A stretch of DNA of 57,160 nt from Fictibacillus gelatini DSM 15865 (GTDB taxonomy: Bacteria > Bacillota > Bacilli > Bacillales > Fictibacillaceae): positions 1 to 57,160 of the forward strand of contig NZ_AUMP01000030.1 of assembly GCF_000430745.1 (NCBI RefSeq). Reading direction: 5' to 3'. Shown in pieces: positions 20,214-27,064 of this stretch. Under the pieces are notes generated by a model. That model was given only the letters and a program-made list of their open reading frames with translations, did no database searches and was not told the origin of the DNA. Numbering within the stretch: the first letter of the stretch is position 1; the number at the start of each line of letters is the position of its first letter. The position numbers were made by a program, and so were the translations under genes.

Positions 20214-20738
20214 TCAAAAGTCCGAAATAACTTCTAATGTTTTAAACGTTTCTAACGAATTAGCTTTTGACGCATAGATTTGGGGGCTTTCTAAGTTAGA
20301 AAGTTTGAATATTTGACCCGATTTAAAAGCAATAAACTGCTTTAACTTATCGACCAACACTTTATGATCAATTTTTTCAAAAATTTCACTTTGTAATGTA
20401 ATAATTATATGAGGATACTGTAGTCGATTGGTTCTACAAATATAAACATTATAATCAAAAGCAGCTACCTCAAAATTTTCTGGAAGACTATAAATAGATA
20501 TGGATGAAATGCTTTCATTTTGCTCAAGAGAAGTAAGAAGCCTTTTTTGCGTTCGTTTTATCGTGGAAATTTTACCACTTTTAAATGATTCCCCAGAAAT
20601 CCCAAGGTAATTTGGAGTAAAACCAATGGATTCCGCAAATTCCAAAGAATAATTATAAAACTCTAACCATGTTATGGAATCTGAAGAATCAATATCACCG
20701 TATAATACAATTGAAGTAGTTGATTTTTCAGCCATCAA
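20214..20738 (-). CDS. Hypothetical protein, putative immunity to the LXG toxin
   Basis: A 174-residue protein that I do not recognise as a named family. It is moderately acidic, with no signal peptide or membrane segment, so cytoplasmic; a stretch near 95-125 (VYICRTNRLQYPHIIITLQSE begins there) looks like alternating beta strands. It starts 10 bp after the LXG toxin stop, after a GGAGG site, in the position where cognate immunity genes of polymorphic toxins are found. The local A+T content is higher than in neighbouring core genes. The immunity role is inferred from position only. Confidence 0.6.
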   Translation of the reverse strand: MMAEKSTTSIVLYGDIDSSDSITWLEFYNYSLEFAESIGFTPNYLGISGESFKSGKISTIKRTQKRLLTSLEQNESISSISIYSLPENFEVAAFDYNVYICRTNRLQYPHIIITLQSEIFEKIDHKVLVDKLKQFIAFKSGQIFKLSNLESPQIYASKANSLETFKTLEVISDF

Positions 20739-20748
20739 TAGACCTCCT

Positions 20749-22197
20749 TTATTTTTTTATTGGTAATATAAATATATCCCCTGCAGCATCACCTAAAAGT
20801 CTTTTATTGTCTTCCATACGTTCAAGTAAATCTTCAATGTTATCTGATTTACTAGGAACTTCATACTGATCAATTTTTCCGTCTTTTCTAACAACCATTA
20901 TATCAGGTCGCCGATTGGGTTTAATTCCTGGTATTTCATTAGAGAGCCCTTTGTTTAAATAAACTCTTCTGACATCTTCACGTTTAGCTAATTCTTCCGC
21001 TTTTTCGACCATTGCTTCCCAATGACCGGGTGTTTTATTCGTATGCGGTTTGTTAGGATAAATAATTTTTGTGTTTTTTTCTACCACTTTACTTGCATAC
21101 TTTTTTTCTATCTTTTTGCCTAATCCCTTTGCAACATCTTTTGCTAAGTGAGTCGCACCTTTCTTTATAAGGGTTCCAAGCGTGACATAATCTAAAATTT
21201 CTAACGGGGTGCCCTCAAATGGAGAGTCTAAAATTCGTCCGGTTTCCACTCTTTGCTCCGGAATCTCATCCACAATCTCAAACTTTCTTTTGAAATGGTT
21301 ATCGTAATAATCTCTAACAATTATTCCATTTGCATATATATGATAATCGCCATGGAATTCTGAGTAAACATCAATAACCGGAACTGTTAAAACTTTTTTG
21401 TCTTCAAGAGTTTCATATTCTTCTTTCGTTAAGTCTCTATCTTGAATATTTTCTATGTACGAAGCCGCCTCTAATTGCTCGTCAACGTCCGGGCGTCTAT
21501 ATGAATTTTCATAAGGATTGGTCTTTTGGGCAAGGTTTGCTATTAATTCATTATACGTATCATAAGATGTAATTTGTTTCACGGAGTAGTTTGAAATCCC
21601 CACTTCACCAGTTCTAATGGCCGAATCGATCTGTTTGATATAGTTCACCATCACAGCGAGGTCTTTTTCAACTGTTTCAAGTGCGGAAGTTTGTGCTTTA
21701 TCAAAAGCATAAAGCTGTTCGATTGTATTTTTGCTGTGTCGTTTCGCTTTCCAGATACTCTCGACAACTTCCGTTTCATCCAGATCCGGCAGGTCAATAA
21801 TATCAAGGACTTTTTTCATCGCCTCATTCGCTTCATTGACAATGCTGATCGTTGTTCTCTCTATTTTGTTAAGTCCGCTCTTTACATCATCGTCTAAAAA
21901 ACTCTCGCTAATGAAACCGTTTGGATCAGGCTCAAAATTTTTCAATTGGGTTTTGATCGAATTTAATATCGCTTTATAATCTTCAATGAACGATTCAAAA
22001 TATAGCAAAAACGAAAGGTGGCACTCCTGGTAGAATGAGCGGATCGCCTGCCCGGCTTTCCCCTTAAGCGAGTCTTCGAGAGAAATGATCCCTTTTATCG
22101 CATCTTTTGTCTGTTTGATTTGTTCGCTCAATGATTCCAAATACTTCTCGGTGTCACTAATTGATTCAGTAAACGCTTTGACGTCCAATACCTTCAT
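20749..22197 (-). CDS. LXG polymorphic toxin with C-terminal nuclease-like tip
   Basis: 482 residues. Residues 1 to about 235 form the long helical LXG domain (starts MKVLDVKAFTESISDTEKYL) that directs export through the type VII (Esx/Yuk) secretion system in Firmicutes. A linker follows with a hydrophobic segment (LEILDYVTLGTLIKKGA, about 330). The C-terminal tip (about 385-482) has GHWEAMVEKA, RRPD (D432) and YEVPSK (E446, K450), a pattern suggestive of a PD-(D/E)xK-type nuclease. It is preceded by its helper gene (7-bp gap) and followed by a putative immunity gene. The likely role is contact-dependent killing of related bacteria. No secretion genes lie in the window. Confidence 0.82.
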   Translation of the reverse strand: MKVLDVKAFTESISDTEKYLESLSEQIKQTKDAIKGIISLEDSLKGKAGQAIRSFYQECHLSFLLYFESFIEDYKAILNSIKTQLKNFEPDPNGFISESFLDDDVKSGLNKIERTTISIVNEANEAMKKVLDIIDLPDLDETEVVESIWKAKRHSKNTIEQLYAFDKAQTSALETVEKDLAVMVNYIKQIDSAIRTGEVGISNYSVKQITSYDTYNELIANLAQKTNPYENSYRRPDVDEQLEAASYIENIQDRDLTKEEYETLEDKKVLTVPVIDVYSEFHGDYHIYANGIIVRDYYDNHFKRKFEIVDEIPEQRVETGRILDSPFEGTPLEILDYVTLGTLIKKGATHLAKDVAKGLGKKIEKKYASKVVEKNTKIIYPNKPHTNKTPGHWEAMVEKAEELAKREDVRRVYLNKGLSNEIPGIKPNRRPDIMVVRKDGKIDQYEVPSKSDNIEDLLERMEDNKRLLGDAAGDIFILPIKK

Positions 22198-22204
22198 GAA
22201 TTTA

Positions 22205-22486
22205 TCACCTCTTTTCTTTTGCCGATGAAGCTAGTTTTTCTTCCGCTTCATGGATTGACTGGACAGCCTTCTCCGATGCCTTTTCATTTTCCAGCAGTAA
22301 CGTTTGATACGATTGAATGATTTTACGTAATGATTCATTCACACTCTTTAATTTTGTTATCACATCCAGGACATTGCTTCCTTCTTTTACAGAAGGAAAT
22401 GAAGGCTGTTCGGACGGGACTGCTGATTTTAAACGAGATAAAGCCTCATCAATATCTCCGTAAACGACTTTAATTTCATTCATTGC
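22205..22486 (-). CDS. Small helical LXG-partner protein (YwqI/DUF5344-like)
   Basis: 93 residues from the ATG at 22486, chosen because AAAGGG lies about 8 bp upstream; an ATG 5 codons earlier has no ribosome site. The protein is almost entirely helical and charged, with residues 40-90 predicted as an amphipathic helix or coiled coil. Small alpha-helical proteins encoded just upstream of LXG toxins (YwqH- and YwqI-like families) act as partners that bind the LXG domain for type VII export; assignment to that group rests on position, size and the N-terminal EIKVVYGDIDEALSRLK pattern. Confidence 0.7.
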   Translation of the reverse strand, partial: AMNEIKVVYGDIDEALSRLKSAVPSEQPSFPSVKEGSNVLDVITKLKSVNESLRKIIQSYQTLLLENEKASEKAVQSIHEAEEKLASSAKEKR

Positions 22487-22519
22487 TTGACCCTTTCGCA
22501 TTGGTCTTTAAAGTTAAAA

Positions 22520-22542
22520 AACCGGAGATGAAAACCCCGGTT
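22520..22542 (-). terminator. Hairpin between rap-phr and the LXG genes
   Basis: AACCGG (minus strand) pairs with CCGGTT around an 11-base loop and runs into TTTTTT. It looks like an intrinsic terminator for rap-phr. Only about 35 bp remain before the start of the LXG helper gene, which leaves little room for a separate promoter, so the hairpin may work as an attenuator on a single rap-phr-LXG transcript. Confidence 0.7.
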
Positions 22543-22592
22543 AATCTTAATGAAGTCGTATACATTTTTAATGGACAGACTTAAATTTATTC

Positions 22593-22742
22593 TTACCTTC
22601 CGCTTCCATGGTCATCGACGAACAGTGTCGAAACCTTCAAATTTGCTTGTGCTATCTGGTCAGATTTTTGAGAATAATGTGTAGTTCCCAAAATTGCAAA
22701 AACCGCAAAAATGCTTAACATTAATTTGATCTGTTTCTTCAT
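22593..22742 (-). CDS. phr: Phr-type secreted signalling peptide precursor
   Basis: A 49-codon gene whose ATG overlaps the rap stop (ATGA), the classic rap-phr arrangement. The product begins MKKQIKLMLSIFAVFAILGT: a basic start and a hydrophobic core, as in a Sec signal peptide. The remainder (about 25-49) is hydrophilic and ends in VDDHGSGR. Known Phr precursors are exported, cut to a 5-6-residue peptide from the C-terminal part, re-imported by Opp, and inhibit their cognate Rap. The mature peptide cannot be fixed from the sequence; it may come from the last ten residues. Confidence 0.82.
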   Translation of the reverse strand: MKKQIKLMLSIFAVFAILGTTHYSQKSDQIAQANLKVSTLFVDDHGSGR

Positions 22743-23836
22743 TTTAACGCCTCCAATTCAAAAATCGTTTCCTTTGTTTCATAACTTAAATTAAAGTAAT
22801 AACTGGATTTTTCATAATTTTGCTCTTCATAAAACCTTTTTGCTAGCCGTTCGGCATATTCTTGTATAAAATACCATAAACCTTCTTTTTTGAAATATAC
22901 ATTCGCTTCTTGGACAACTGATTCTACTTGAGATGTTTCTAATTCTGGGGAATAAAAAGCTTTTAAAATACTCAAATGGTGAAGGTATTCAGTATTTTTT
23001 AAATTATGACAAGACTTTATACCTTCTTCAAGTAAAAACAATGCTTGTTCATTCTGATTTGTTTTAAAGTATTCTCTCGCTAACAAAAAATTTGTTTTGC
23101 AGCTGTTAAAATTATATTCCTTTACTTCAACTAAACGGTTGATTGCAACTTCTGATAAGTTTTGTTCCGAATAAAGGTATCCTAAATTATATTTTACGTG
23201 GAGTACTAGTTCTTGATCATTACTCTTTACTGCATAGTCTAACGCAGTAAGAAGATGTTCCTCAGCTTCTTCATAATGTTTTAATGCAATGCAATTAATA
23301 CCTAACAAATTTTCACAATCTGCATATTTTCGTATGTAAGCCTCATCTTGACCGAATATATTTTGCGCTTTTCTAACATGATCTATCGATAAAATGTTTT
23401 TTCTTATATCATAATAAACAAAACCTACACGATAATGGAATTCTGCTTTTTCAAATTCATCTGGTACATGTCCCAGTTCTTTTTCCGCCAATTGATATTG
23501 AGTTAAAGCATCGTTATATTTTCCAGTTTTCCAATAGTACATTCCTTGAAAAAAATAAAAATAGTAAGTAAGGATATGATTCATATTTTCCTTAAAAGGT
23601 TCAACTTTTCCTAAAAGGATGTCATCCTCAGCGAAGTTTTTCGTCATAATTTTATGACGAAAATCCAATAAAGAATAATATAATAATAAATCCTGATTTT
23701 CTTCCATATTCGGCAGTTTTTCATCAATTTCTTTTTTTACATTTTCCGCTTGTTCTACCTCGTGTGACCGCATATGTAAATACCATTTGTTCAATAAATT
23801 AGCCATGTAATGTTCACTGATTTGATTTTTCGCCAT
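22739..23836 (-). CDS. rap: Rap-family TPR regulator (response-regulator aspartate phosphatase type)
   Basis: 365 residues from the ATG at 23836, which has AGGGGG 7 bp upstream; an earlier ATG at 23863 lacks a site. The N-terminal 3-helix bundle (LLNKWYLHMRSHEVEQAE, then LLLYYSLLDFRHKIM) and the following tetratricopeptide repeats (about 95-365) are typical of Rap proteins. Rap proteins dephosphorylate Spo0F or block ComA-like regulators and are inhibited by Phr peptides; which target applies here cannot be read from sequence. It is the first gene of the island transcript, has an extended -10 (TGTTATACT, 23906-23914), and overlaps the phr gene by 4 bp. Confidence 0.88.
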   Translation of the reverse strand: MAKNQISEHYMANLLNKWYLHMRSHEVEQAENVKKEIDEKLPNMEENQDLLLYYSLLDFRHKIMTKNFAEDDILLGKVEPFKENMNHILTYYFYFFQGMYYWKTGKYNDALTQYQLAEKELGHVPDEFEKAEFHYRVGFVYYDIRKNILSIDHVRKAQNIFGQDEAYIRKYADCENLLGINCIALKHYEEAEEHLLTALDYAVKSNDQELVLHVKYNLGYLYSEQNLSEVAINRLVEVKEYNFNSCKTNFLLAREYFKTNQNEQALFLLEEGIKSCHNLKNTEYLHHLSILKAFYSPELETSQVESVVQEANVYFKKEGLWYFIQEYAERLAKRFYEEQNYEKSSYYFNLSYETKETIFELEALK

Positions 23837-23905
23837 TTCATATCCCCCTTCTACTTTTCTCATTTTCAGCTAACTTCAATTCCATAAATTTCAATTCCAA
23901 CTAAA

Positions 23906-23914
23906 AGTATAACA
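23906..23914 (-). promoter_or_regulatory. Possible rap promoter, extended -10
   Basis: The minus strand reads TGTTATACT, an extended -10 element, about 70 bp upstream of the rap start. No convincing -35 hexamer or ComA-binding dyad is seen upstream. Confidence 0.45.
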
Positions 23915-24039
23915 TAAAATGGTAGAGATAAATTTGGGAAAATTACAAAATACCATCAGATAATTTACGCGATCGTATGTTTCATTTTCCCAAAAACGCG
24001 ATAATTTTAACGGCCTACATGAAAATAGTTATGAAAAAA

Positions 24040-24070
24040 CCCCTATTTTTCTTAAAAAGAAAAATAGGGG
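24040..24070 (-). terminator. Terminator of the tRNA-Met/tRNA-Glu unit
   Basis: CCCCTATTTTTCTT on the minus strand pairs with AAGAAAAATAGGGG, followed by TTTTTTC. This long strong stem, 14 bp after tRNA-Glu, isolates the tRNAs from the island. Confidence 0.9.
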
Positions 24071-24084
24071 TGAACTTTTATGTA

Positions 24085-24159
24085 TGGTGACCCGTACGGG
24101 ATTCGAACCCGTGTTACCGCCGTGAAAGGGCGGTGTCTTAACCGCTTGACCAACGGGCC
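24085..24159 (-). tRNA. tRNA-Glu (anticodon UUC)
   Basis: The acceptor arms GGCCCGT and ACGGGTC pair, the anticodon loop reads CTTTCAC giving anticodon TTC, the T loop is TTCGAAT, and CCA is encoded. The cloverleaf closes fully. In B. subtilis tRNA-Met and tRNA-Glu are found in the same place between yabR and spoIIE. Confidence 0.97.
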
Positions 24160-24265
24160 ATTTTAGGTGTTGGATGTCGGATGTTAGAGGTTGGAATTTT
24201 TTATTTTTCATCGAAGAAAGACATTCAGTCTAACTTCCCACTTCTCATTTCTAACTTCTAGAAAG

Positions 24266-24339
24266 TAGCGGCGGAGGGAATCGAACCCCCGACCTCACGG
24301 GTATGAACCGTACGCTCTAGCCAGCTGAGCTACACCGCC
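24266..24339 (-). tRNA. tRNA-Met, elongator type (anticodon CAU)
   Basis: The acceptor GGCGGTG pairs with CGCCGCT (including a first-pair G-U), the anticodon loop reads TTCATAC, and the T arm is GGGGGTTCGATTCCCTC. The 3' CCA is not encoded (A73 is followed by CTT), so CCA must be added by nucleotidyltransferase. A G-U rather than a mismatched first pair and the D-arm sequence fit the elongator, not the initiator. Confidence 0.95.
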
Positions 24340-24444
24340 ACGTTAACGACACAAACAGTATAATACAAGATAACAAAAAAGCTGTCAACCCAATTTCGAA
24401 ATTTTTTTCCGCATAATTTTTAAAATCTTTTTCAAAATAAAAAA

Positions 24445-24464
24445 AGCACCCGAAAAAGGATGCT
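24445..24464 (-). terminator. yabR terminator
   Basis: On the minus strand AGCATCC pairs with GGGTGCT (one wobble), followed by TTTTTTTA. It lies about 45 bp after the yabR stop and before tRNA-Met. Confidence 0.75.
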
Positions 24465-24508
24465 GAAAGTAGCTGAAAGTGCGTCTTGAGCATTCTCGTA
24501 AGCAGCAA

Positions 24509-24940
24509 TTAGCCACGCCGAGCGCCGCGACCGCCTCGTTTAGATTCCGTCTGGCGTTTTAATGTTGCAAGCCGGTCTTCACTATCTTTCAAGAATTTAC
24601 TCATTTTATCTTCAAAGGACATGGCACTGTACCCGCCTCCACGGTGAGATCCTTTCTTCGGCTTATTAAATCCAGAACCTCCATTTCTTGGTGAAGGGGC
24701 CGGTCTGTCTTTTGCCTTTTTAATCGATAAGCCAATCTTCCCATCTTTTTCGATGTTCATGACTTTCACTTCGACTTCGTCACCGACTTTAAGAAATTCA
24801 TTTATGTCCTTTACATAATTATCTGCAACTTCACTAATGTGCACAAGTCCGGTTGTTCCTCCTGGAAGTTCAACAAACGCCCCAAAATGAGTAATCCCTG
24901 TAACCTTACCTTGCAACTTGCTGCCTACTTCAATTGACAT
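24509..24940 (-). CDS. yabR: S1-domain RNA-binding protein YabR
   Basis: 143 residues from the ATG at 24940, which has GGAGGA upstream; the longer frame to 25009 overlaps divIC and lacks a site. An S1/OB RNA-binding domain fills residues 1-75 (VGSKLQGKVTGITHFGAFVELPGGTTGLVHISEV). The rest is basic and rich in Gly, Ser and Arg, ending RGGRGARRG, a likely unstructured nucleic-acid-binding tail. Related to the general stress S1 protein GSP13 (YugI). Its exact role, probably ribosome or mRNA association, is not known. Confidence 0.88.
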   Translation of the reverse strand: MSIEVGSKLQGKVTGITHFGAFVELPGGTTGLVHISEVADNYVKDINEFLKVGDEVEVKVMNIEKDGKIGLSIKKAKDRPAPSPRNGGSGFNKPKKGSHRGGGYSAMSFEDKMSKFLKDSEDRLATLKRQTESKRGGRGARRG

Positions 24941-25005
24941 GAAGAAAATGCTCCTCCTTAAGTAATTAAATGTAATTCTATTATACATGGGGGGAAAAAA
25001 GAATG

Positions 25006-25389
25006 TCAATCGGACGAAGACCCATGAATGTTAAAAAGCGTCTCGCCTTTTTCTGTCATGAATAAATCACGCCTCGCGATTTCCAAAATGTAATCAGGGT
25101 CATTCAGTTTATGCACTTTATCCTTTAATTGTGCCTTTTTACCTTTTAAATGTTGCAATTTACCTTCCAACTGCTTTTGTTGTTGTTCCTTTTCTTCAAT
25201 GGCAGCCGTTTGCCTGGAAATAGTGGATATGATCACAAAGGCAAAAACAAGAGCAACAATCGCAAAAAGCGTGAGCCTGCGAATTAACCCTCTCTTTCTT
25301 TTCGCTTCTTTTCGCTTCAGAAGATGATGTTCCTTCACATAGCTGGAGTTTAATTCAGTAATGTTCCGTTTCTTGTTCAGTTGACTCAT
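25006..25389 (-). CDS. divIC: Cell-division protein DivIC (FtsB-like)
   Basis: Bitopic septal protein that forms the DivIB-FtsL-DivIC complex of the divisome. The 127-residue protein has a basic cytoplasmic start, a membrane segment at about 39-60 (LTLFAIVALVFAFVIISTI), an external coiled coil (about 65-100, with the string QQQKQLEGKLQHLKGKKAQLK), and a short C-terminal part typical of the family (DYILEIARRDLFMTEKGE). Position between yabQ and yabR matches B. subtilis. Confidence 0.95.
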   Translation of the reverse strand: MSQLNKKRNITELNSSYVKEHHLLKRKEAKRKRGLIRRLTLFAIVALVFAFVIISTISRQTAAIEEKEQQQKQLEGKLQHLKGKKAQLKDKVHKLNDPDYILEIARRDLFMTEKGETLFNIHGSSSD

Positions 25390-25406
25390 ACCTGCCCTCC
25401 TCGTCT

Positions 25407-26000
25407 CTATTTCCGAAACCAGTTTTTGACTTTATTCTTCAGAGAAATAAGAATCCCTGCTTTTTTCAGCCATTTTTCTTTTACATTATACCATTTTTGT
25501 TTCGGAATGAAACGCCAAATCAATAAACCAAGCCATTTAAACGGAGAAGCAAGTAGTTTTAAAATAAATAAAAGGATTTTCCATGTTACTTTAGCCACCG
25601 AAAGTAAAAGAGCGATGATGAGCATAATCAACCACTTAACCGGACGTATAAGAAAGGCTGACACCATTTTTGCCACAAACCGATAAAGAGTGATGATCAT
25701 GGATATAACGGTTTCCAATAGCCGTTTATAAACATTTTGAAATAATGCCTTATACGCACTAAAGCCACAAAGAAGAGCAACGAAAATGTAAAAACGGATC
25801 TCCGCATGATTGACGTGGAGCAGGACGTAAAAGACGATTAACCCTTGCAGAACCCAGAAAAAAATATCATTTATAAAATGGAGCCAGTTCCATTTCCGTT
25901 TTTCATGAACAAAACGGCCATACGTATCGATGGCCATCCCTAACCAAATACCCATGCCGACCATAGAAAGCATGGTTTGAAATTGGATAGTGAGCGTCAT
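25407..26000 (-). CDS. yabQ: Spore cortex protein YabQ
   Basis: Multi-pass membrane protein of the mother cell needed for cortex formation in B. subtilis. The 197-residue protein has about 4-5 hydrophobic segments (roughly 5-25, 42-60, 64-85, 105-120 and 123-145) and a strongly basic C-terminal tail. Its ATG overlaps the yabP stop by 4 bp, so the two are co-translated. Expected to be SigE-dependent, but I did not identify the promoter. Confidence 0.9.
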   Translation of the reverse strand: MTLTIQFQTMLSMVGMGIWLGMAIDTYGRFVHEKRKWNWLHFINDIFFWVLQGLIVFYVLLHVNHAEIRFYIFVALLCGFSAYKALFQNVYKRLLETVISMIITLYRFVAKMVSAFLIRPVKWLIMLIIALLLSVAKVTWKILLFILKLLASPFKWLGLLIWRFIPKQKWYNVKEKWLKKAGILISLKNKVKNWFRK

Positions 26001-26302
26001 TTGAACAGTTTGCTAAAAAACCCTTTGGATTTTTCACCGCTTTGCTGATCCAGGTAAACGAGATCAAATACTTTCCCTTCAATGGAAACATGGCCTGCTT
26101 CGACATCCAAATTCCTCATTTTCAAATCGGTTCCGCGTATCGCTAAAAAACCCATCGTCGTCTCTAGTAAAAATTCTTCATTATCAAAGCTTTCAACTTG
26201 CTTTACACCCGTAATTTCAAGTTTCTTGCGTCCATACATTTTCACATCATGCTCTGGAACAGAGTTTTTATTTAATGATCCATAGTCATAAAATTGGTTC
26301 AT
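25997..26302 (-). CDS. yabP: Sporulation protein YabP
   Basis: A 101-residue soluble beta-rich protein of the YabP/YqfC family, produced in the mother cell and needed for normal sporulation; its family is related to spore coat-associated proteins. KLEITGVKQVESFDNEEFLLETTMG (residues about 28-52) and the G-x-L-x-I-x-G segment are typical. It overlaps yabQ by 4 bp. The 98-bp gap to rqcP has a small hairpin (CAACTTT/AAAGTTG at 26344-26362). Confidence 0.9.
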   Translation of the reverse strand: MNQFYDYGSLNKNSVPEHDVKMYGRKKLEITGVKQVESFDNEEFLLETTMGFLAIRGTDLKMRNLDVEAGHVSIEGKVFDLVYLDQQSGEKSKGFFSKLFK

Positions 26303-26392
26303 GATAATCCCCCTCTTCTCGGTTTATGTTTATGAAAAAAGGGACAACTTTAGAACAAAGTTGCAAGAAGCAACTTTAGAAGAAAGCACAAA

Positions 26393-26418
26393 AAAAGAAC
26401 CTATTCTGCAGGTTCTTT
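26393..26418 (-). terminator. rqcP terminator
   Basis: AAAGAACC pairs with GGTTCTTT across the rqcP stop codon, followed on the minus strand by a long T run. It separates rqcP from the sporulation pair yabP-yabQ. Confidence 0.8.
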
Positions 26419-26673
26419 TTCAATGGATTGTTCTCTGATGATGGTATACATTTTGTCGGCATCTTCTTTACGCGTTGTTTCTTTTAGCTCATCAACCCGG
26501 ACAGTAACAAGCTTTTGACCGAACCTTATCGACAGCTCATCCCCTATCTTAAGAATAGAAGAGGCTTTCGCCTGATTGCCATTAATCGCAATTCGGCCCT
26601 GATCTGAAATTTCCTTCGCCACCGTTCTCCGTTTAATCAGGCGGGAAACTTTCAGAAATTTATCCAGTCTCAT
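26401..26673 (-). CDS. rqcP: Ribosome quality control factor RqcP (S4 domain)
   Basis: A 90-residue S4/Hsp15-type RNA-binding protein that assists RqcH in adding alanine tails to nascent chains on stalled 50S subunits. The S4 domain covers residues 1-60 ([22 protein letters not shown] and [24 protein letters not shown]). It starts 1 bp after the HU gene stop, so the two are co-transcribed. B. subtilis has it directly after yabN (mazG) and before yabP. Confidence 0.94.
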   Translation of the reverse strand: MRLDKFLKVSRLIKRRTVAKEISDQGRIAINGNQAKASSILKIGDELSIRFGQKLVTVRVDELKETTRKEDADKMYTIIREQSIEKEPAE

Positions 26674-26674
26674 C

Positions 26675-26947
26675 TTACTTAACTGCTTCCTTTAACTTGT
26701 TGCCAGGACGAAAGGCTGGAACTGTTGCTGCCGGAATGGTAATTTCTTCTCCCGTTTGCGGGTTGCGCCCTGTCCGGCTGGAACGTTCACGCGTTTCAAA
26801 TGTGCCAAACCCAACAAATTGAACCTTCTGGCCGCTTTTAAGCGCATCTGTCACTTCATCAATTAATCCATTAATGACTAGCTCTACATCCTTTTTCGTC
26901 AGTCCTGATTTCTCAGCAATATTCGATACGAGTTCATTTTTGTTCAT
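26675..26947 (-). CDS. HU-family DNA-binding protein
   Basis: 90 residues from the ATG at 26947, which follows AAAGGAGGT; the frame open to 27016 is not needed. The HU fold is complete: N-terminal helices ([19 protein letters not shown]), the [10 protein letters not shown] strand pair, and the DNA-intercalating arm with [13 protein letters not shown] and its proline (about 63), ending [14 protein letters not shown]. It bends and compacts DNA. B. subtilis has no hup gene between yabN and yabO, its hbs being elsewhere, so this may be a second HU paralogue in this organism. Confidence 0.93.
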   Translation of the reverse strand: MNKNELVSNIAEKSGLTKKDVELVINGLIDEVTDALKSGQKVQFVGFGTFETRERSSRTGRNPQTGEEITIPAATVPAFRPGNKLKEAVK

Positions 26948-27064
26948 AGCCTTAAAACCTCCTTTTTCTTTCACCAAAAATTTCGAATGAATCCTTTTAA
27001 AATGAAGGGTTTCCATTCATTCTCGTGAAACTATTCTCTATTAAAAAACAGAATCCTTCAAGAA

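Noticed and set aside
20035-20217. 60-codon minus frame between the immunity gene and spoIIE
   Set aside because: It covers a terminator-like hairpin and the spoIIE promoter with its Spo0A box, so it is unlikely to be translated.
24085-24159. tRNA-Glu as an attachment site for the island
   Set aside because: I looked for a duplicate of the tRNA 3' end near the spoIIE side (20030-20220) and found none, and no integrase is in the island.
24029-24211. 60-codon minus frame over tRNA-Glu
   Set aside because: It runs through the tRNA and its terminator.
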